Positions 32,991 through 35,499 of a DNA stretch of 35,499 nucleotides are shown here, piece after piece (positions within the stretch are counted from its first letter, which is position 1; each line of letters starts with the position of its first letter). The notes beneath the pieces are model-generated. The model saw nothing but the letters and a program-made list of their open reading frames with translations. It was not told the DNA's origin and made no database searches. The DNA comes from a virus: positions 1 to 35,499 of the IMG/VR virus record IMGVR_UViG_3300008267_000668; one strand, given 5' to 3'. Position numbers and translations under genes: made by a program.

Positions 32991-33357
32991 GTGTCAGACC
33001 GCCCCGGGCAACAACGTCCTGTGCCCTAAGCCATCCTTCGACCTGCTGATTGATGGGCTGGTGAAGTCGAGGGCTGATCTGAAGGTTTGCCGGCTGGAGG
33101 GGGAATCTCTTCAGGATGAGCTGAACCTGGCCAATGGGAAGGTTGCGGAGCTTTCTGCCAAGCTACCCTGCCCTGTGTGTGTGAAGCCTGCCCCTCCTTC
33201 GCCGGATCGGTTCATTGGAGGCTACGCATTGGGAGTGCTGGGGGCTGTCTCGGTGGCAGCTGCCTTGGGTTTTCCCTTGCCTGATCCGGTTCGGTTGGGG
33301 CTGGGATTGGGCGGCGTGGCTGGGATCGGCGTGGGGATGGTGTTGGTCATCCCATGA
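32911..33357 (+). CDS. Exported protein overlapping the spanin gene (Rz1-position, unusual)
   Basis: A 148-residue protein from GTG 32911 with GAGG at 32902, starting 80 bases before the end of the spanin-like gene in another frame. Residues 1-25 look like a signal sequence (basic IPLKWR, then FWLCCALSLAPELARA) with likely cleavage after ARA; no good lipobox is present. Residues 28-90 hold six cysteines and a short helix, then a proline-rich bit (KPAPPSPDR). Two hydrophobic segments close the protein (101-121 and 128-147). Position and overlap suggest an outer-membrane spanin, but Rz1 proteins are short lipoproteins without such a membrane hairpin, so the call is tentative. Confidence 0.5.
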   Translation: MIPLKWRTNFWLCCALSLAPELARASECQTAPGNNVLCPKPSFDLLIDGLVKSRADLKVCRLEGESLQDELNLANGKVAELSAKLPCPVCVKPAPPSPDRFIGGYALGVLGAVSVAAALGFPLPDPVRLGLGLGGVAGIGVGMVLVIP

Positions 33358-34271
33358 GCGAGATCAAACGCTGTTTTGAGTGCCATCAAGAAAAGCCACT
33401 GACCAAGGAGTTCTGGAAGCCTGAACCGAAAGCGGCATCTGGCTTCAAGCGGTTTTGCCGTACCTGTTACAACCAGAAGGAAGCGCAAAGAGAGAAGAAG
33501 AACCGGATGTCCGCCGATGGCCGCATCCTTGTGGTTCTCTCCGATGTCCATGTGCCAGAGAACGACAAGCGGGTCTGGGCCTGCATCATGTCCCTGCTAA
33601 GAGACATCAAGCCGGGGGAAGTGATCCTGCTTGGAGACTTCCTTGAGATGGGTTCTGTCTCGATGCACGGGGGGGCGGAAGAGGCGCGGCTGGCCGAGGA
33701 CTTCGCAGCAGGAAAGGAAGCCCTCAAAGCCCTCCGTGAGGCCGTTGGGGATGGTTGCCGCATCACCTACCTAGAAGGGAACCACGAGAGCCGCCTGAGC
33801 CGCTATCTGGCAGCGAAAGCCCCTTCCCTGATCGAGAGCCTTTCCTGTGAGGTGGGGATGGGGCTGAAGGATCTAGATGTTGAATGGGTTCCTGAGGGAA
33901 AGCAACCTGTCTCTCGGGGGGATCTTGACCTGACCCATGGGCATCAAGACCTTCGAGAGCGTCCCAGCAAGTTCCATTCGGGAAAGATGGCAGAGGTCTA
34001 CGGCAGGCCGGGGAGAACCATTCTGTATGGCCATACCCACAAGCCCCAGACCTTCACCCGCCCTGCCGTGGGAGGGGTTGCCACAGCCATCGGCATGGGA
34101 TGCGCTCGAACCTTGACCCCTGGATGGCTGCATGGGGCGCAGGCAGGATGGGTGCATCAGATTGCTGTGATCTACCTCTCCGACGCCGGCAGGCCGTACA
34201 TCTACCCTGTGACCTTCGTGCATGGGCAGACCATATGGAACGGCAAGCTGTATGGGGTAGCGGAGAAGTAG
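33354..34271 (+). CDS. Metallophosphoesterase with N-terminal zinc ribbon
   Basis: A 305-residue protein, ATG 33354 overlapping the previous stop (ATGA). Residues 7-38 carry a zinc ribbon (C7xxC10 and C35xxC38) with a basic tail. The rest is a calcineurin-type phosphoesterase with all metal motifs: D64-V-H66, G94-D95, G142-N143-H144-E145, H195-G-H197 and G226-H227-T-H229. Such enzymes cleave phosphomono- or diesters, including nucleotides or nucleic acid ends; the substrate cannot be told. The zinc ribbon suggests a nucleic acid or protein partner. It ends the + strand operon and is convergent with the tRNA genes. Confidence 0.85.
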   Translation: MSEIKRCFECHQEKPLTKEFWKPEPKAASGFKRFCRTCYNQKEAQREKKNRMSADGRILVVLSDVHVPENDKRVWACIMSLLRDIKPGEVILLGDFLEMGSVSMHGGAEEARLAEDFAAGKEALKALREAVGDGCRITYLEGNHESRLSRYLAAKAPSLIESLSCEVGMGLKDLDVEWVPEGKQPVSRGDLDLTHGHQDLRERPSKFHSGKMAEVYGRPGRTILYGHTHKPQTFTRPAVGGVATAIGMGCARTLTPGWLHGAQAGWVHQIAVIYLSDAGRPYIYPVTFVHGQTIWNGKLYGVAEK

Positions 34272-34275
34272 AAGA

Positions 34276-34323
34276 CCCGCCCGTACCGGAACAGTCTACA
34301 GACTGAGCCGGCAGAGGGGCGGG
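34276..34323. terminator. Large bulged stem-loop between convergent genes
   Basis: CCCGCCC (34276-34282) pairs with GGGCGGG (34317-34323), CCGG (34286-34289) with CCGG (34308-34311), and CAGTC (34292-34296) with GACTG (34301-34305) around TACA. On the - strand it is followed by TCTTCTACTTC, a weak T-rich tail, so it may end the tRNA transcript; on the + strand there is no T run. It lies exactly between the convergent phosphoesterase and tRNA-Trp genes. Confidence 0.55.
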
Positions 34324-34330
34324 CCATGTG

Positions 34331-34406
34331 TGGCAGGCCGGGTAGGACTTGAACCTACGACAGGTGGTTTTGGAGACCACTGATCTACCAACTGAACTAC
34401 CGACCT
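34331..34406 (-). tRNA. tRNA-Trp (anticodon CCA)
   Basis: Seventy-six bases on the - strand with CCA encoded. Acceptor arms AGGTCGG and CCGGCCT pair fully (one G-U) with discriminator G. The D arm is GTTC/GATC, the anticodon arm GTGGT-CTCCAAA-ACCAC, and the T arm GTAGG-TTCAAGT-CCTAC. The anticodon is the normal CCA for UGG, not a UGA suppressor. Confidence 0.95.
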
Positions 34407-34465
34407 GAAAGCGCCAGTATCGGGACGGGTACTGGCAGACACCGTTTCACTAGATCTCCCTAAAG

Positions 34466-34510
34466 CCTCGGCAGTTTGAGCGTGTGACATGTCACAGATG
34501 CTTGCCGAGG
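34466..34510. repeat. Nested inverted repeats with a perfect 14-bp palindrome
   Basis: CCTCGGCA (34466-34473) is the inverse of TGCCGAGG (34503-34510). Between them lies TGTGACATGTCACA (34483-34496), a perfect palindrome. It lies in the 167-base gap between the tRNA-Thr and tRNA-Trp genes, which holds no gene. It could be an operator for a dimeric regulator, or an RNA processing hairpin in the tRNA transcript. Confidence 0.7.
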
Positions 34511-34573
34511 GTCCATGCCCTGATCCTTGCCCAAGGAAAGGCTGTAGTCAAGGGTGGGTTGGAGCCTAGAACA

Positions 34574-34649
34574 TGGAGCCGGCGGTGGGAATCGAACCCG
34601 CGACCTGCTGCTTACAAGGCAGCTGCTCTGCCAACTGAGCTACACCGGC
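34574..34649 (-). tRNA. tRNA-Thr (anticodon TGT)
   Basis: Seventy-six bases on the - strand with CCA encoded. Acceptor arms GCCGGTG and CGCCGGC pair (one G-U), discriminator T. The D arm is GCTC/GAGC, the anticodon arm GCTGC-CTTGTAA-GCAGC. The T arm GCGGG-TTCGATT-CCCAC has one C-A mismatch. It begins seven bases after the stop codon of the - strand gene before it, so it must be cut out of a joint transcript unless a promoter lies inside that gene. Confidence 0.93.
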
Positions 34650-34656
34650 TTAGGCT

Positions 34657-34974
34657 CTAGCCTTTCTTCTTGTCCTTGGCGCGCTCGATCTTGTTGATCT
34701 GGCCCTCTGCCCACTTCTTGCCAGCGGTGCCGCCCCACAGCCCCCATGCGATGGAGGCAGCGGAGGTCTTGTCCTCCTTGGGATCGACGCTGTGACGGGC
34801 AAAGAAAGACTTCATCCTCTTGAGGGTGTCTAGGGGGATGCCCTTGCCGGCAGCAAGGTCACGGGCGCGGGCCACACCCACCTCGGTTCCTCCACGGCCA
34901 TGTTCTGCTCGGCGCTCAAGTGCGTTCTTTGCGATCTGCCGAACTGTCGGCGGGGGCTTAGGGTTCTCGGCCAT
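34657..34974 (-). CDS. Small conserved phage protein (GVARARD / SFFARH / WGLWGG motifs)
   Basis: A 105-residue, basic, soluble protein. ATG at 34974 (- strand) overlaps the 3' end of the methyltransferase frame by 17 bases; GGAG lies a few bases upstream. The pattern TEVGVARARDLAAGKGIPLD, then MKSFFARHSVDPKED, then AWGLWGGTAGKKWAEGQI is one I know from small or domain-level phage proteins near head-maturation or DNA genes, where its function is not established. The lysine-rich C-terminus (ERAKDKKKG) may bind nucleic acid. It is cotranscribed with the methyltransferase and the tRNA genes. Confidence 0.75.
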   Translation of the reverse strand: MAENPKPPPTVRQIAKNALERRAEHGRGGTEVGVARARDLAAGKGIPLDTLKRMKSFFARHSVDPKEDKTSAASIAWGLWGGTAGKKWAEGQINKIERAKDKKKG

Positions 34975-35499
34975 TAGGTGTCTCCTTTGAGGTTGTCATG
35001 GTAGCAGCAAGCCGCTTGGCTATCCATTCAGCTACGTTCACAGTCACAGCGTTTCCTAACTGGCGGTAACGGGCTGAGTCTGATTGAGGGAACAGATCTC
35101 CCTTCTCATTCACCCCATGCGTGTTCCACTCATCAGGGAACGCTTGCAGTCGAGATGTCTCAACTAGAGTCAGTCGGCGCACCATGAGTCGAGAGCCTGC
35201 AAAAGCTAAGGCGCAGAATCCATCGGCGCGGGAGTAGTCATTGCTGGGGGTCTGCAAGCAGGCTGCTTGTTGTGGCACATACGCTGGCACCAGGTTGTAA
35301 CACTCATCCCCAGCCGGCCCCCCCCCTTGTACCACTTAGAGGTAACGGCTCCGGTAAGGAGGCGTTCGTTTCCAGCGCCTGCCGCAGTGGCTGCGCTATT
35401 GGTTTTCCCCGCTTGTCGGCCCTTCGCAGAATGCCCGCGCACGCCTTCGGTGAGAGCCAGAACTTCGCTGGCACGTCGTCCTGTAAAATCTGCAACAAC
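34958..35499 (-). pseudogene. Cytosine-C5 DNA methyltransferase, C-terminal part, frame broken twice
   Basis: The last ~180 codons of a C5 methyltransferase, running off the right edge. Pieces in three frames join into one protein-like sequence: KFWLSPKACAGILRRADKRG (35304-35498 frame), TGAVTSKWYKG (another frame), then GGPAGDECYNLVPAY and the hallmark motifs IX (RRLTLVETSRLQAFPDEW) and X (SARYRQLGNAVTVNVAEW) in the third. One missing base near 35356-35362 and one missing G in the nine-G run (35318-35326) would restore the frame. The gene may be dead, phase-variable or mis-sequenced. The catalytic PC and ENV motifs would lie outside the window. Confidence 0.8.
35318..35326 (-). repeat. Nine-base G homopolymer inside the methyltransferase
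   Basis: Nine C on the + strand, read as nine G in the gene. It lies exactly where the coding frame shifts, between the TSKWYKG and GGPAGDE segments. Ten G would keep the frame across this point. Such runs are slippage-prone in replication and sequencing alike. Confidence 0.9.

Noticed and set aside
34331-34406. Suppressor tRNA and alternative genetic code
   Set aside because: The anticodon is CCA (normal Trp), and TAA, TAG and TGA all act as gene ends across the window.

Overview
The window is a 35.5-kb piece of a tailed phage (or phage-like contig) with a contractile, myovirus-type tail. This is shown by a tail sheath, a tube, a two-frame tail assembly chaperone, a tape measure protein, a LysM baseplate protein, hub, spike, gp25-like and J-like wedge proteins in the usual order. 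Overall base composition is moderately GC-rich. All three stop codons end genes normally, so the standard bacterial code is used. An M15-peptidase endolysin, a spanin-like overlapping gene pair and the T-TTT-TTC chaperone slip site point to a Gram-negative host. No integrase, repressor or replication genes are present, so the lifestyle cannot be read from this piece.

Layout, + strand: 1-2484 end of a neck-type gene and the sheath; 2523-15962 a large adhesin/fibre block of at least seven virion or fibre-like genes. These include three proteins that share one N-terminal anchor, a fibre broken across two reading frames inside 54-bp tandem repeats, a 997-residue protein with autotransporter-type beta-strand repeats, and an alanine-rich coiled-coil fibre. 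A strong terminator follows, then endolysin, a free-standing HNH endonuclease with its own promoter, a tRNA-Ala(TGC) that overlaps the HNH stop codon, two small genes and a structured 220-base non-coding stretch (16021-18220). The tail tube then starts the core tail operon (18238-27922: tube, chaperone with programmed -1 frameshift, tape measure, LysM protein, hub, spike, wedge proteins). A second set of fibre/baseplate-distal genes (27935-31713) leads into small membrane proteins, a spanin-like pair and a zinc-ribbon metallophosphoesterase (31768-34271).

On the - strand, reading inward from the right edge, are a cytosine-C5 methyltransferase whose frame is broken twice (once at a nine-G run), a small conserved phage protein, tRNA-Thr(TGT) and tRNA-Trp(CCA). 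A large stem-loop lies between these and the convergent metallophosphoesterase gene.

Three features stand out. The sheath and tube genes, normally neighbours, are separated by about 15.7 kb of adhesion and lysis genes. Several virion genes have GC-poor interiors between GC-rich conserved ends, a sign of module exchange. Translational or transcriptional control elements (RBS-sequestering hairpin, terminators abutting ribosome-binding sites, slip site, nested palindromes) occupy many of the short gaps between genes. All function calls come from reading motifs by eye; no database search was run.
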